Positions 54,078 through 62,615 are shown, counted from the first letter of the stretch. The stretch is 64,000 nt of DNA from Methanoregula sp. (GCF_028679125.1 NZ_JAJRCG010000001.1:186001-250000), one strand, 5' to 3'. Made by a program: numbers and translations. The notes: generated from the sequence alone by a model not told the origin.

Positions 54078-54686
54078 ATGAAAAAGAGTAACGTTACCTG
54101 CGATTATCCCTGTGCTGATGTACGGAAGGAGATGATCTTCCCGCAGGCAGACCTCGATTCCGAGACAATAAAAATTGTCATGATTTCAGAATGTCCTCCT
54201 GCCAACCGATCGGATTATTTTTACGAGAATTGTTCAGGTGCCTTCTTCCAGACAACAAAAACAGCATTCCAGGACGCGGGAGTTGTCATTGAAAATTATG
54301 AAGATTTAACCCGCAGGGGTATCTATCTCACGACTGCCATCAAATGCGGTAAGACCGGGTATCTCGTATCTGCAAAGACCATAAAAGAGTGTGCGTTACG
54401 ATTTCTGAAACCTGAACTGGAGCAGTTCCCCAATATCGTGATGATCCTGTGCATGGGGGATTTTGCCATCAAAGCGGTGAATTATATTTGTAAAGAGAAA
54501 TACGGTAAAAGCCCGATACCCCCGGGATCTACCTATAAAATCCGCAAACAGGAATATGTCCAAAACGGCATACGGTTTCTCCCTTCCTATACCCATACCG
54601 GAGACAGTTTCAATATCGAAAAGGTGAAGCGGCAGATGATTGCCGAGGACATCAGGACCGCCCTGGGTTACCTGAAGTCTCACTGA
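54078..54686 (+). CDS. Uracil-DNA glycosylase superfamily-like protein
   Basis: 202 aa from the ATG giving MKKSNVTCDYPC. The fold resembles UDG-like proteins: VMISECPPANRSDYF (motif near the N-terminus equivalent to GEAPG), TTAIKC in the middle and NIVMILCMGDFAIKAV, which fits the conserved central strand of the superfamily. Catalytic motif identity is not certain and no Fe-S Cys set is complete. Monocistronic, upstream of the tRNA genes. Function not assigned. Confidence 0.5.
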   Translation: MKKSNVTCDYPCADVRKEMIFPQADLDSETIKIVMISECPPANRSDYFYENCSGAFFQTTKTAFQDAGVVIENYEDLTRRGIYLTTAIKCGKTGYLVSAKTIKECALRFLKPELEQFPNIVMILCMGDFAIKAVNYICKEKYGKSPIPPGSTYKIRKQEYVQNGIRFLPSYTHTGDSFNIEKVKRQMIAEDIRTALGYLKSH

Positions 54687-54881
54687 TCGCTCTGCTGCTG
54701 TGGGCACGGTATGGTGCAGGCCGGGGGGGAAGCCGGATCTGACCGTTTTTGCCGCAGGAATCAGCGCATCGTACGGTACGACACGATCCTTACGATAAAT
54801 CCAGGCATTTTTTACCCGGAACCGCCGGGGATCTTACGATACGTTTAATACGAAACTTGCCATACATTAGTAGCGCAGTGC

Positions 54882-54987
54882 CCCGCCTTAACTCAGCCTG
54901 GTAGAGTGCGCGGCTGTAGTATGGTTTGCCGATTCAGGCAACTGCGCGGCTACCGCGATGTCCCCGGTTCGAATCTGGGAGGCGGGA
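54882..54987 (+). tRNA. tRNA-Tyr (GUA anticodon) with 32-nt intron
   Basis: Acceptor CCCGCCT/AGGCGGG and a D-arm with CTCAGCCTGGTAGAG. Anticodon stem CGCGG/CCGCG encloses CTGTAG, then an intron at 54,920-54,951 after position 37, then A. The T-arm is CCCGG-TTCGAAT-CTGGG. The intron end can pair with the anticodon loop in a bulge-helix-bulge-like way (4 bp with two wobbles). The discriminator is A. An AT-rich TTTAATA box at about 54,844 is the likely promoter. Confidence 0.85.
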
Positions 54988-55000
54988 TTACTGTAAAATT

Positions 55001-55073
55001 GCCCAGGTAGTGTAGTGGCCTATCATGATTGCCTGTCACGCAATCGACTCGGATTCGAATTCCGACCTGGGCG
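55001..55073 (+). tRNA. tRNA-Asp (GUC anticodon), element integration target
   Basis: Acceptor GCCCAGG/CCTGGGC, anticodon stem ATTGC-GCAAT enclosing CTGTCAC, T-arm TCGGA-TTCGAAT-TCCGA. It is 14 bp after tRNA-Tyr. Its 3' part from 55,031 is repeated exactly at the right end of the integrated element, which leaves this gene intact after integration. Confidence 0.93.
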
Positions 55074-55415
55074 TCCACCTTTTAGGGATTCTTCAGTAGA
55101 GTAAGGATCTTTTTTATTTTCGTTAGGTTTACACTCACCGTTCTGTGCATCTACGAGGGCACGAGATATATCAGAGTTAGGGCTTTCAGCGCTAGTGTTT
55201 AAACTTGGTGTAAACTGCTCCTTTTGTGAAGCGTCCAATGCATTAGGCTTGGATTCAGAATCTAATGATATATAGAAAACATTGCCGTTTTTGTAAATAG
55301 TGATGGGCTTACCAATCAATGATTCATCGTAACTCCAAGGGAACTGCACATAGGGCGCTACATATCCCTGTTTTGGACTCATACGTTTTACCTTCGTTTG
55401 GCAGATTAAATCCAT
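55023..55415 (-). CDS. Integrase N-terminal fragment, int(N)
   Basis: 130 codons, of which the first 128 are shared with the rebuilt integrase. The ATG at 55,415 overlaps the stop of the serine recombinase by one base (TAATG), so it is translationally coupled. The sequence (QGYVAPYVQFPWSYDESLIGKP) is not a known fold; a Ser/Asn-rich linker follows. It reads into the att core as RPGRNSNPSRLRDR and stops two codons beyond, in the tRNA gene. In the circle it would continue into the int(C) reading frame. Confidence 0.8.
   Translation of the reverse strand: MDLICQTKVKRMSPKQGYVAPYVQFPWSYDESLIGKPITIYKNGNVFYISLDSESKPNALDASQKEQFTPSLNTSAESPNSDISRALVDAQNGECKPNENKKDPYSTEESLKGGRPGRNSNPSRLRDRQS
55031..55074. 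repeat. attL core (44 bp) within tRNA-Asp
   Basis: Exact 44-bp direct repeat of 60,473-60,516. It runs from the anticodon stem to one base past the tRNA 3' end. It is also read, on the minus strand, as the end of the integrase N-terminal fragment. Confidence 0.9.
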
Positions 55416-55990
55416 TACATCACCTTTTGTTTACGTCTGATTAACGTCACATATGGGACATCGATCTTTTCAGCAATCTCCTTGTAGTTCATTCCCTCTT
55501 TGTGAAGAAGATCAACATACTTCCAATCGATTTCTTTGAAGGGTCTCCCGCAATGTTTCCCCTCATCCCTAGCTCTTTGCATTCCAACCTTTGTCCTCTC
55601 AATAAGGTTCTCCCTCTCTCGTTGAGCACACCACGCCATAACAGAGATAATTAGTTGGCGAATGGATGGATCACAATTTAGCCACGTCTCGTTTGGGGAA
55701 ATTGATTGAACACAGACACCGAGTCTGTCAAAGTCTCGTATTACATTAAGAGTGTCTGTAAGATCTCTCGCTAGACGTGAAAGCTCATAGATGTAAAGAT
55801 GAGTGGCATTATTCTCTTTGATGAAGTCCATCATCTTTTGGAATCCCTTACGTTCATACGGAGATATAGATCCAGAGATCCCAACATCTTGGAATATGTG
55901 TTTTCTCTCAACACCTTTCGCTAACAATTCCTGGATCTGATTTTGCTCATGTTCTGTAGCAAGAGAAGTTCGAACATACCCTATTATCAT
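55415..55990 (-). CDS. Serine recombinase (resolvase/invertase family)
   Basis: 191 aa. The catalytic Ser9 lies in GYVRTSLATEHEQNQ. DVGISGSISPYERKGFQ, LYIYELSRLARDLTD with its conserved Arg, and the E-helix CAQRERENLIERTKVGMQRARDEGKHCGR (residues about 125-153) follow, then a Hin-like HTH (NYKEIAEKIDVPYVTLIRR). Family members resolve multimers or invert DNA. Its presence alongside a tyrosine integrase in so small an element is notable; it may resolve replicating circles. Confidence 0.88.
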   Translation of the reverse strand: MIIGYVRTSLATEHEQNQIQELLAKGVERKHIFQDVGISGSISPYERKGFQKMMDFIKENNATHLYIYELSRLARDLTDTLNVIRDFDRLGVCVQSISPNETWLNCDPSIRQLIISVMAWCAQRERENLIERTKVGMQRARDEGKHCGRPFKEIDWKYVDLLHKEGMNYKEIAEKIDVPYVTLIRRKQKVM

Positions 55991-56504
55991 AAAGCACCCT
56001 TATAGTAACTAGAAGGAGATCTTAGTATAAAGCTTTACCGGCCAAAAATGAGTTATCGCAAACGAACCCTTGTGATCATCATAATGTCAAAAGTAGATCT
56101 CTACAAGACCCTAATAAGCACTTATTAGCACTGAATCATGTTTGATTGATAGAAATGTGCAACAGGAAAAATGAAATTCCTAGCAGAGCCTTATTACGCT
56201 ATTACAGCCCCTAAACTCAAAATAAAGGGCGAATTAGATAGTTTTATGTTGTAATAAAACAAATACTACCTAGACAATTTTTCTGGTTCGTGTTTTAAGT
56301 AACATCATTTTTCGATAGCCTTGGCTCTTTCCTTCGGTAAAATCTCCGAACAATAGCACCGCGTATCGACTTTTATTTTTAACCACGTCGCTAGAAGGGC
56401 ACAGGTGAGAGGGATGTAAGGTATGGTATGTGTAGCGGAGGCTATTGAGTTATTTTCATTTTGTATTGTCAGTTGAAAAAATCCAATCTAATAATGTGAT
56501 TTAA
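55991..56504. other. AT-rich intergenic region of the element, with palindromes
   Basis: No gene in 514 bp between divergent serine recombinase and ATPase genes. A perfect palindrome CTAATAAG-CA-CTTATTAG is at 56,111-56,128, and GTTTTAT-6 nt-ATAAAAC at 56,241-56,260. These are candidate operators, recombination (res-like) sites or part of an origin. Promoters for both flanking operons must also be here. Confidence 0.55.
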
Positions 56505-57788
56505 ATGAGTGAAAAGATAGACGAAAAAGCATGTAAAACTAGTGACGTTCATACGTCAACAAATTCAGGTATCGAAGAAGAAGCTATGAAGATTCTCCGA
56601 GGTGGAAATCCTATTGATTATATTATGAAAGAGTACAATCGGATTCACGTTGGGGATAAAGAGTTAGGTGAGTTCTTATTAACGACAATCGGCTGCTCGC
56701 TCTGTGCCAATACGGATGGATTACAACCAGATCTATCTGGTGAGAGTGGAAAAGGCAAGAGTGATGCATGTAAGGCAATGGGATCCTTGGTGCCACAAGA
56801 GTATTTTAATAAGGGCAGTCGTTCTGCAATGGCACTCTTCTATACAGATGGACTAAAGGCTGGCTCCATTATTTTTATGGACGATGTCGAAAGTTTCTCT
56901 CAAAAGGAGGAAAGCATCCTGAAGGTGGCTACTTCACAATATCAGGAGGCTTTCGAACATTCATATACCGACATTAACCAGAAAGGGGCCAATAAGGGTC
57001 GCAAGGTTAGCCTACCCCCGAGACAGTCCTTTTGGATTACAAGCGTAAGCTCATCTTTCGATCCCCAAGTTTTAAATCGTTGTATCAAACTGCATGTCGA
57101 CGAGAGCAAAGAGCAAGATGAGGCGGTGTTTACTAGGCAAAAGGATGCAGCCAGAACGGGATCTTATCGTGCATCATTAACGCATGAGACATTAGTTTGT
57201 CGCGCAATGATCAAGCATCTGAAAGAATTGGAGCTCGTAAATGTGAGCATCCCATTTGTTGATAATATCCAATGGCACGATTATTCGAATAGACGTAACT
57301 TCCCTATGTTCTGTGATATTGTCAGAGCATTCGCAGCGGTAAACCAGTATCAACGAGCCACGAATGAGGAACGTTATCTGATTGCAGATTTGGATGATTT
57401 TGATCGTGCTGCGAATTTGTGGTCAACAATTGATAAGGCACAAAGTACGGGTCTCACTAAAGACGAACAAACGGTATTGTCTGCTATCCCCAGGTCAGAT
57501 AATAAAGGGATCTCACAGTCGCAACTGGCAATCCAATGCAACAAGAATAAAGGATCGATATTCCGAGCATTATTCGGAATCAAGCAGCCAGATAAATCAT
57601 ACAAAGGTGGACTGATGAACAAAGTTCCAGGAATTGACTATAATTCCGATGAGCGGATATTTCGATATAACGGGACACTTCTCTCATCTGAGACCAAGGT
57701 CTCATTAATCAATAGAGATGAGATTGAGAAATGTTGCACAAGGTTGCATACAGTTACAACCCCAATGCAACCAGTTTTATCGACGTGA
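56505..57788 (+). CDS. P-loop ATPase, replication helicase-like
   Basis: 427 aa. Walker A GESGKGKS at 79-86, Walker B IIFMDD near 122-127, a polar sensor-like segment FWITSVSSSFDPQVLNRCI near 185, and a C-terminal winged-helix-like stretch (ISQSQLAIQCNKNKGSIFRALF). This layout is similar to AAA+/SF3-like replicative ATPases of archaeal plasmids and viruses. No primase domain is seen. The first gene of the rightward block, probably the replication protein of the element. The last 60 bases contain part of the GTTGCA repeat cluster. Confidence 0.6.
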   Translation: MSEKIDEKACKTSDVHTSTNSGIEEEAMKILRGGNPIDYIMKEYNRIHVGDKELGEFLLTTIGCSLCANTDGLQPDLSGESGKGKSDACKAMGSLVPQEYFNKGSRSAMALFYTDGLKAGSIIFMDDVESFSQKEESILKVATSQYQEAFEHSYTDINQKGANKGRKVSLPPRQSFWITSVSSSFDPQVLNRCIKLHVDESKEQDEAVFTRQKDAARTGSYRASLTHETLVCRAMIKHLKELELVNVSIPFVDNIQWHDYSNRRNFPMFCDIVRAFAAVNQYQRATNEERYLIADLDDFDRAANLWSTIDKAQSTGLTKDEQTVLSAIPRSDNKGISQSQLAIQCNKNKGSIFRALFGIKQPDKSYKGGLMNKVPGIDYNSDERIFRYNGTLLSSETKVSLINRDEIEKCCTRLHTVTTPMQPVLST

Positions 57789-58610
57789 AATATAAAAAGT
57801 TGCATGATTATCAGAATCATAATTAGTTAAATAAATTGTAATATGAGTGATAATGAACGAATTCTTTCATCTTGATCGAAGTAAAAAACTTACCTCTGGA
57901 AAAATACTCACCTGCGATTCAAACTATGATGATTGTGAATCTTGGGTTGTTACAGATCTTTTTGAAAAAAATGACTTAATCCGTTTGATTAATGATTTAT
58001 ACCCTAATGGATTAACAGAACACGGGAAAAAATACCTATTAGAGCAAGGACTTATCATAAAAGGTCTAGTCTTCGAATACAAATCTCTTATAAAAAGTGA
58101 TCAAATTACAGGCCTTGAAATCGGCAATCAGATATGTAATATCCCTAGAGGGCCTGCACAATTCATTCATAACATACCGATAATTGAATTAACATTTGAA
58201 CTTATTCGCAGAATGGAGTTTCCACAACTCCCCTCAAGATTTCAGTCGATCTTCGGTTGGAGCACACTTAATGAAGCTAAAGCATTTCGGGAAACACACG
58301 GAAATGGTGAATCCGATATCTATTCTGTGAAATGCGAAGAGTGTATCAAAGTTGATATGAATTTATTATTAATGGGCGGCAGCCCGATTGGAAGCATCAT
58401 CCTAGCAAGAAAATATTGGAGTGGGGAGGCAGGGAATAATCCAAGATGGGAAATTCTAATGAAACCTCCTGTTTACATAATCCACAAAGTAGAGTGAGTT
58501 ATTATACAATGAAATTATGCAACTTTTACTTATTTTTATAAAACCTATCTCGTAAAAATGTCTTGAGATCTAGTTGCAATGCCCATGCAACTCAATGTAA
58601 CTAATGCAAC
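57733..58610. repeat. GTTGCA/TGCAAC repeat cluster (iteron-like)
   Basis: The hexamer occurs at 57,733, 57,743, 57,766 (inverted), 57,799, 58,518 (inverted), 58,573, 58,586 (inverted) and 58,605 (inverted), with one-mismatch copies GTTACA at 57,753 and TGTAAC at 58,596. Several are spaced by 9-10 bp, one helical turn. The group flanks the DUF2441-like gene and includes the gene-free 58,498-58,943. This looks like binding sites for a replication or regulatory protein. Confidence 0.6.
57853..58497 (+). CDS. DUF2441-like protein
   Basis: 214 aa from the ATG giving MNEFFHLDRS. The segment FPQLPSRFQSIFGWSTLNEAKAFR (about 124-147), and the ending with a W-containing hydrophobic strand (PRWEILMKPPVYIIH), resemble DUF2441, a family linked to ADP-ribosyltransferase-like folds. 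The match is from memory of the pattern and not certain. It sits between two iteron-like repeat groups. Function unknown; could be an accessory or toxin-type cargo protein. Confidence 0.4.
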   Translation: MNEFFHLDRSKKLTSGKILTCDSNYDDCESWVVTDLFEKNDLIRLINDLYPNGLTEHGKKYLLEQGLIIKGLVFEYKSLIKSDQITGLEIGNQICNIPRGPAQFIHNIPIIELTFELIRRMEFPQLPSRFQSIFGWSTLNEAKAFRETHGNGESDIYSVKCEECIKVDMNLLLMGGSPIGSIILARKYWSGEAGNNPRWEILMKPPVYIIHKVE

Positions 58611-58943
58611 TATCAGAGTTAAAAAAAACCAATAAGTATCAATAATGTATTTACGGCGGATTATGGCAAAAAATGTGTTTGACAAATGTCGGCTAAATAA
58701 TAAGCAAGTGCCTATGCAAAATTATGAGAAAAAATCAACTTTCTGACGTAAAGTTGAATATATGAGTACAATTTTGATCTATGCGTATAGTTTTTTGTAT
58801 GCACATGAAAAAGTCCACGCAAATTTAAGTTTTTGGAAAATGAGGGGCAATAGCTCAATATTTTATACTCCATTTTATGAATTAAAGTTACATTCCAAGT
58901 AAAAAGCAAAACGTATATCGGATATTGATATGATGTTTTCATC

Positions 58944-59549
58944 ATGGGTTTTTTTGGAGATCTCTTAACAAAATTGAACAGCATCCCAGAAAAGTCGGTG
59001 AGTGCAGAGGAGGCGCAGAAATCATTTGAGGCTAACATATTCTTTGCGAAAACTTGTTTTGAGAGGGGTGAGTCTGATTCTGGACTCGGATTTCTTAACA
59101 TGGCTATGCTAGACAATCCGAACTGCATCACGATATTGAATAATCAAGGTATTTTATCATTAAATGAAGGCGATGATGAAGAAGCTCTTGTTTTTTTTGA
59201 TATGACACTTGCGCTCTCTCCAAAATATTCTGATGTGTGGCGTTATCGAGGAGAGGCTTTACAAAACCTTGATCGTTATGCAGAAGCGGTTGCATCATAC
59301 GATAAGGCTATTTCAATAAATCCTAACGACGAAAACTCGTGGAATAATAGGGGAGTTGCACTATTAGATCTTGGAATGAATAATGAAGCTTTATCATCAT
59401 ATGAACAAGCCATTACCCTCAATCCAAATTTTGCTTTGGCTTGGAATAACCGAGGAAATCTGTTACGGCATTTTGGAAGAGATAAAGAGGCGGAGGTCTC
59501 ATACAAAACGGCAATAGATATCCACAAAAAGCAGATAAACTCTAGATAA
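58944..59549 (+). CDS. TPR-repeat protein
   Basis: 201 aa. After a variable N-terminus (1-28) come about five tetratricopeptide units: the clear ones show WRYRGEALQNLDRYAEAVASYDKAISINPN, WNNRGVALLDLGMNNEALSSYEQAITLNPN and WNNRGNLLRHFGRDKEAEVSYKTAI at roughly 95-195. It is a protein-binding scaffold. The gene converges with int(C) with 9 bp between; its own 5' spacer of about 450 bp is gene-free. Confidence 0.85.
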   Translation: MGFFGDLLTKLNSIPEKSVSAEEAQKSFEANIFFAKTCFERGESDSGLGFLNMAMLDNPNCITILNNQGILSLNEGDDEEALVFFDMTLALSPKYSDVWRYRGEALQNLDRYAEAVASYDKAISINPNDENSWNNRGVALLDLGMNNEALSSYEQAITLNPNFALAWNNRGNLLRHFGRDKEAEVSYKTAIDIHKKQINSR

Positions 59550-59558
59550 GACCCTCTC

Positions 59559-60485
59559 TCAAATTATTTTGATCGGCTCCCAACACTCTATATACCTTTT
59601 ATAGACATTCTCTGGCAAGAATTGCTTATACGACGTCCAATTAATCGAACTCACTCCGTGACTCATTATAAAGTTCTTATTAGCATCCACGAACCCAACT
59701 TCATCGCTCTTCTGCTCGAAGAATTTGCGCAGGTCTCTTTGCTGAAGGTTTCCCTTTGTGTGACTCATGGAAATTGGGTGATGCTTAAACCATCTCTGCA
59801 AGCCAAGATAATCAAAGACCAAATTATCCTCCTTTTTTCCTGTGACGATCTTCTCAATAAGAGGAATAAGCACGGGATGTAACGGAACATAATGAGCCAT
59901 TCGGATCTTATCCTGCTCTGCCTCCACAGTTAGCACTGGTGGATTATGGTTAAGAGCATCCTTGAATTGGCTTACCGTTAATCTGGATGCGGTTATTGTT
60001 CTTTGACCTGAATACGAGAGAAATAGTATCGACGATTGATAGTTCTGTTTCTTGACATTTGTTAACTCTGAATCATTTGCTATGGCATTCAGTGCCTTCT
60101 CAATGTCCTCTTGAATGATAATCCTAGAAGTGAGTAACTTGATTGGCTGTTTGTTCTTGGGCCTTTCAAAGATAGAATGGTAAGATAGAATTTTAGGATT
60201 CATCGTGAGTTTATAGAGGTAATTGAAGAATGCGCGCGTGTAATTGAAACACTTCTCTAGGGCTGATGTGCTCTTGCATTTTGTGATAAAGAAGTCTGAC
60301 AAATTACCAAGTGTCGCTGTATTGATTACACCGTTTAGTATTGCCCATATCTCCGAACCTACTTTCTTGATAATGTTCACTGTGTTTCTGTTAATCCCTC
60401 TTGAACGATATCTCACAAAACTGTCTAATTCTTCTTGGGTAAAATAAACCCAATTTGAATCTTGATCATCGAGCCTGTCACGCAA
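59559..60485 (-). CDS. Tyrosine integrase C-terminal fragment, int(C)
   Basis: 308 codons open from the att core; a TTG inside the core (60,485) is the only start-like codon, so this fragment may not be expressed. The core-binding part is at about 20-100. The catalytic domain has R162 in SGQRTITASRL, a basic beta-hairpin before YVPLHP, R253 in RDLRKFF, H276 in MSHG and a Tyr at 295-298 (VYKRYIE). These match the R..K..HxxR..H/W..Y layout. The reading frame matches int(N) across the core. A full-length protein would be about 432 aa. Confidence 0.85.
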   Translation of the reverse strand: MRDRLDDQDSNWVYFTQEELDSFVRYRSRGINRNTVNIIKKVGSEIWAILNGVINTATLGNLSDFFITKCKSTSALEKCFNYTRAFFNYLYKLTMNPKILSYHSIFERPKNKQPIKLLTSRIIIQEDIEKALNAIANDSELTNVKKQNYQSSILFLSYSGQRTITASRLTVSQFKDALNHNPPVLTVEAEQDKIRMAHYVPLHPVLIPLIEKIVTGKKEDNLVFDYLGLQRWFKHHPISMSHTKGNLQQRDLRKFFEQKSDEVGFVDANKNFIMSHGVSSINWTSYKQFLPENVYKRYIECWEPIKII

Positions 60486-60516
60486 TCGACTCGGATTCGA
60501 ATTCCGACCTGGGCGT
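60473..60516. repeat. attR core (44 bp)
   Basis: Exact duplicate of the tRNA-Asp 3' segment 55,031-55,074. It marks the right border of the element; host sequence resumes after 60,516. It also encodes the first residues shared with int(N). Confidence 0.9.
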
Positions 60517-60680
60517 ATAACCGTTTTTGGGAAATTTTTCTGAACGTTTCAACTGTTTTCATTCTGGTTGATTCAGATTTTGTTGTAAATCTCCAACCGA
60601 TTTTATGATTTTTACCGGTTATGGCGTGGGAAGCTTCCCCACGGTGTGAAAAAAGGAAAAAAATGATTCCTGTTCAGCCC

Positions 60681-61388
60681 TCACACCAGTGCCCACGCAG
60701 CCTGGTGGTCCGCATCGAGCGTGCCCACGAGCGCTGCTTTGGTGAGATCAATGGTGGCCGGCACATCATATGCGAGGAACCCTTCATTTGCGTTACTCGT
60801 GCCCGGCAGAATATACCCAATATGGCCCCCGGTTTCGTACTCGTAATTATACTGGGGGCCCAGGCCGTTCGCGACGGTTATCTGTGCACCCTGGATGGAA
60901 CTGTATGCATAGTCCTTTCCGTTGTAGTGAAGGAGGAACTGGTTGCCGGATGGGGCAACAAGGCCCTTTGTCCCGGTATCGATGACCCTGACATAGGTGA
61001 AGACGAATACATTGCCCGGTGAAGGTTCCTGGGTGTTGTACCCATACTGGGTAGTGAATAACGTATCACCGGCATGCAGCTGATCGTGGACGCTGTTGAA
61101 CGAGGGGTCCGACCAGCTGTAATTCGGCAGGATCTTGACGCCGTACACTGTTGCCGTGCCGGTCCGGTCATCCTTTCCGAAGGCTGCCAGCTGGTTCAGG
61201 GCAAGAGTACCCGGATAGGCTGTTGCTGCGGGTACGGGTGTTGCAATCATTGCTGTCTCCGATACCAGTGTCGGGGTTGTTGTTGCGACTGCCGATTGTG
61301 GCGGTGCACGTTGCACACCGGTGCACCCGGCGCAGAAGATCAGGGCGATGACAATAAAAATGATTCCGATTATAGGGACTGCTTTCAT
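60681..61388 (-). CDS. Secreted lipoprotein, DUF4352-like
   Basis: 235 aa from the ATG giving MKAVPIIGIIF. A lipoprotein signal ends in FCAGC, followed by a Thr/Ala-rich linker (about 25-50). The rest looks like an Ig-like beta-sandwich with FVFTYVRVIDTG, LLHYNGKDYAYS and a closing strand, similar to extracellular DUF4352 domains. Function not known. Base composition is host-like, so the mobile element ends before it. Confidence 0.65.
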   Translation of the reverse strand: MKAVPIIGIIFIVIALIFCAGCTGVQRAPPQSAVATTTPTLVSETAMIATPVPAATAYPGTLALNQLAAFGKDDRTGTATVYGVKILPNYSWSDPSFNSVHDQLHAGDTLFTTQYGYNTQEPSPGNVFVFTYVRVIDTGTKGLVAPSGNQFLLHYNGKDYAYSSIQGAQITVANGLGPQYNYEYETGGHIGYILPGTSNANEGFLAYDVPATIDLTKAALVGTLDADHQAAWALV

Positions 61389-61653
61389 AGACAGTCGATT
61401 ATTATGTACGGGTAAAACGATTTGGTAACATTGCAAAAAAAATCACGTGTTCTTTATTGCGGAAAGATTTACGGTTCAAAAAATCTGTGGGCTGCCGTGA
61501 TCGTTCCTGTCAGGATCCGGGGAATGGATGCCGTAAACGATAGCGGGTGGTATTCCGCCACAATCCGGAGACTGTGTTGTCGGTTCACGTACCTTTGCGG
61601 TTCTCAGAAAAATGTTGGATATATGAACCCGGAACCGGGTAATAAAAAGGAGA
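61389..61653. other. Gene-free spacer with one palindrome
   Basis: No gene seen. A perfect palindrome ACCCGG-AA-CCGGGT lies at 61,627-61,640, just beyond the wHTH stop. It could be part of a terminator or operator. Confidence 0.35.
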
Positions 61654-61938
61654 TCAACTGGTTGATGCCGGCTGGATCAGGAGACGGCCCCTGGATGTGA
61701 GCCGGAGAATAATCTCGCTGCTGGACTTCCCCCCGTCCAGATACCGCTTGGAGAGGAGGACCCTGACACCGGACCGGACACTGCTCTCGCTGTGGACGGT
61801 ATGCAATGCCTGGACAACCTGGGTGATGTGGCAGCTCTGCTTTTCTGCAACAGCCTTGAGGATGTCGAGATGAACAGGCAGGGGCACAAACACATCAGGA
61901 GGTGCGAAGGAGATTGATTTCATTGTGGCTTCTTTCAT
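61654..61938 (-). CDS. Small winged-helix-like protein
   Basis: 94 aa from ATG 61,938; an ATG five codons later is possible. A helix-turn-helix layout is suggested by HLDILKAVAEKQSCHITQVVQALHTVHSESSVRSGVRVLLSKRYLDGG, and a wing ILRLTSRGRLLI. Probably a DNA-binding regulator. No partner is evident; it may regulate its own promoter. Confidence 0.6.
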   Translation of the reverse strand: MKEATMKSISFAPPDVFVPLPVHLDILKAVAEKQSCHITQVVQALHTVHSESSVRSGVRVLLSKRYLDGGKSSSEIILRLTSRGRLLIQPASTS

Positions 61939-62070
61939 GATAGATCCTGGTGATAGCGAAAACACGGACCATTCCTGATTGCGGAGAACGGATCACCAGT
62001 ATAGTATATGCGGTATGAGATAAAGTAACCATGCTTATAAACCCGTACTAATCAGCCGGAATATTCCGGG

Positions 62071-62541
62071 CTATTCAACCTGGTATCCTTTGTCCCGGAG
62101 GAATGCGGCAATCCACGGTTCGGCTTCCGTATCGGATTTCGGGCGTTTCCGTTCAACTTCTTCCCACAGGGTCCGGAGTGCGGGATCGTCCGCATGAAGC
62201 GCCAGCGCGCCGGTAACCCTGCCGAGCGGTATTCCCCTGCTGTCGGCGACCTTCATCGCAACGCACCGGTAGTATTTACATTGCGCCGGACTGTCACGGT
62301 GGATGGTGCAGCGGAGGAGACTGCCATACGGCCGGAGAAACCGGCAGGCATGGGGGTGCTGGTCCGGAAACGTGTGATCGAGAAAGATCTCCCGCTTGTC
62401 CTCATCCACTTCCGCGGTAAACGGTGTGCCGGTGGAGACGGATTCGCATGCGAATACGAACGGGGCGGTCTGCTGTTCGATCACGATATAATCGCCAAGA
62501 TACATGCAGCATGTCCCGCACTGCCGGCAGCAAAAAACCAT
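62071..62541 (-). CDS. YkgJ-family CxxCxxCC metal-binding protein
   Basis: 156 aa from ATG 62,541, with AGGA upstream. The N-terminal CRQCGTCC and the later CRFL, CTIH and CKYYRC cysteines match the YkgJ/CxxCxxCC family, which binds zinc or iron. No enzymatic role is known. Monocistronic. Confidence 0.8.
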   Translation of the reverse strand: MVFCCRQCGTCCMYLGDYIVIEQQTAPFVFACESVSTGTPFTAEVDEDKREIFLDHTFPDQHPHACRFLRPYGSLLRCTIHRDSPAQCKYYRCVAMKVADSRGIPLGRVTGALALHADDPALRTLWEEVERKRPKSDTEAEPWIAAFLRDKGYQVE

Positions 62542-62615
62542 GTTCACTCGTCCTGCAGGTACTATTCTGCTGGATCGTACAAAAAGATTTCAAAAAGAGT
62601 GGGCGTGCGATCCCG

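Larger units (their letters stand above)
55031..60516. mobile_element. Integrated element with SSV-type split integrase in tRNA-Asp
   Basis: A 5.4-kb AT-rich insertion with identical 44-bp att repeats at both ends. It carries, left to right: int(N) (-), serine recombinase (-), P-loop ATPase (+), DUF2441-like gene (+), TPR gene (+) and int(C) (-). Both integrase fragments read the att core in the same frame, so a circular form would rebuild one integrase gene across attP. This is the organisation of SSV-type archaeal viruses and plasmids, whose integrase is disrupted by integration. No capsid gene is recognised, so a plasmid-like element is as likely as a provirus. Confidence 0.88.
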
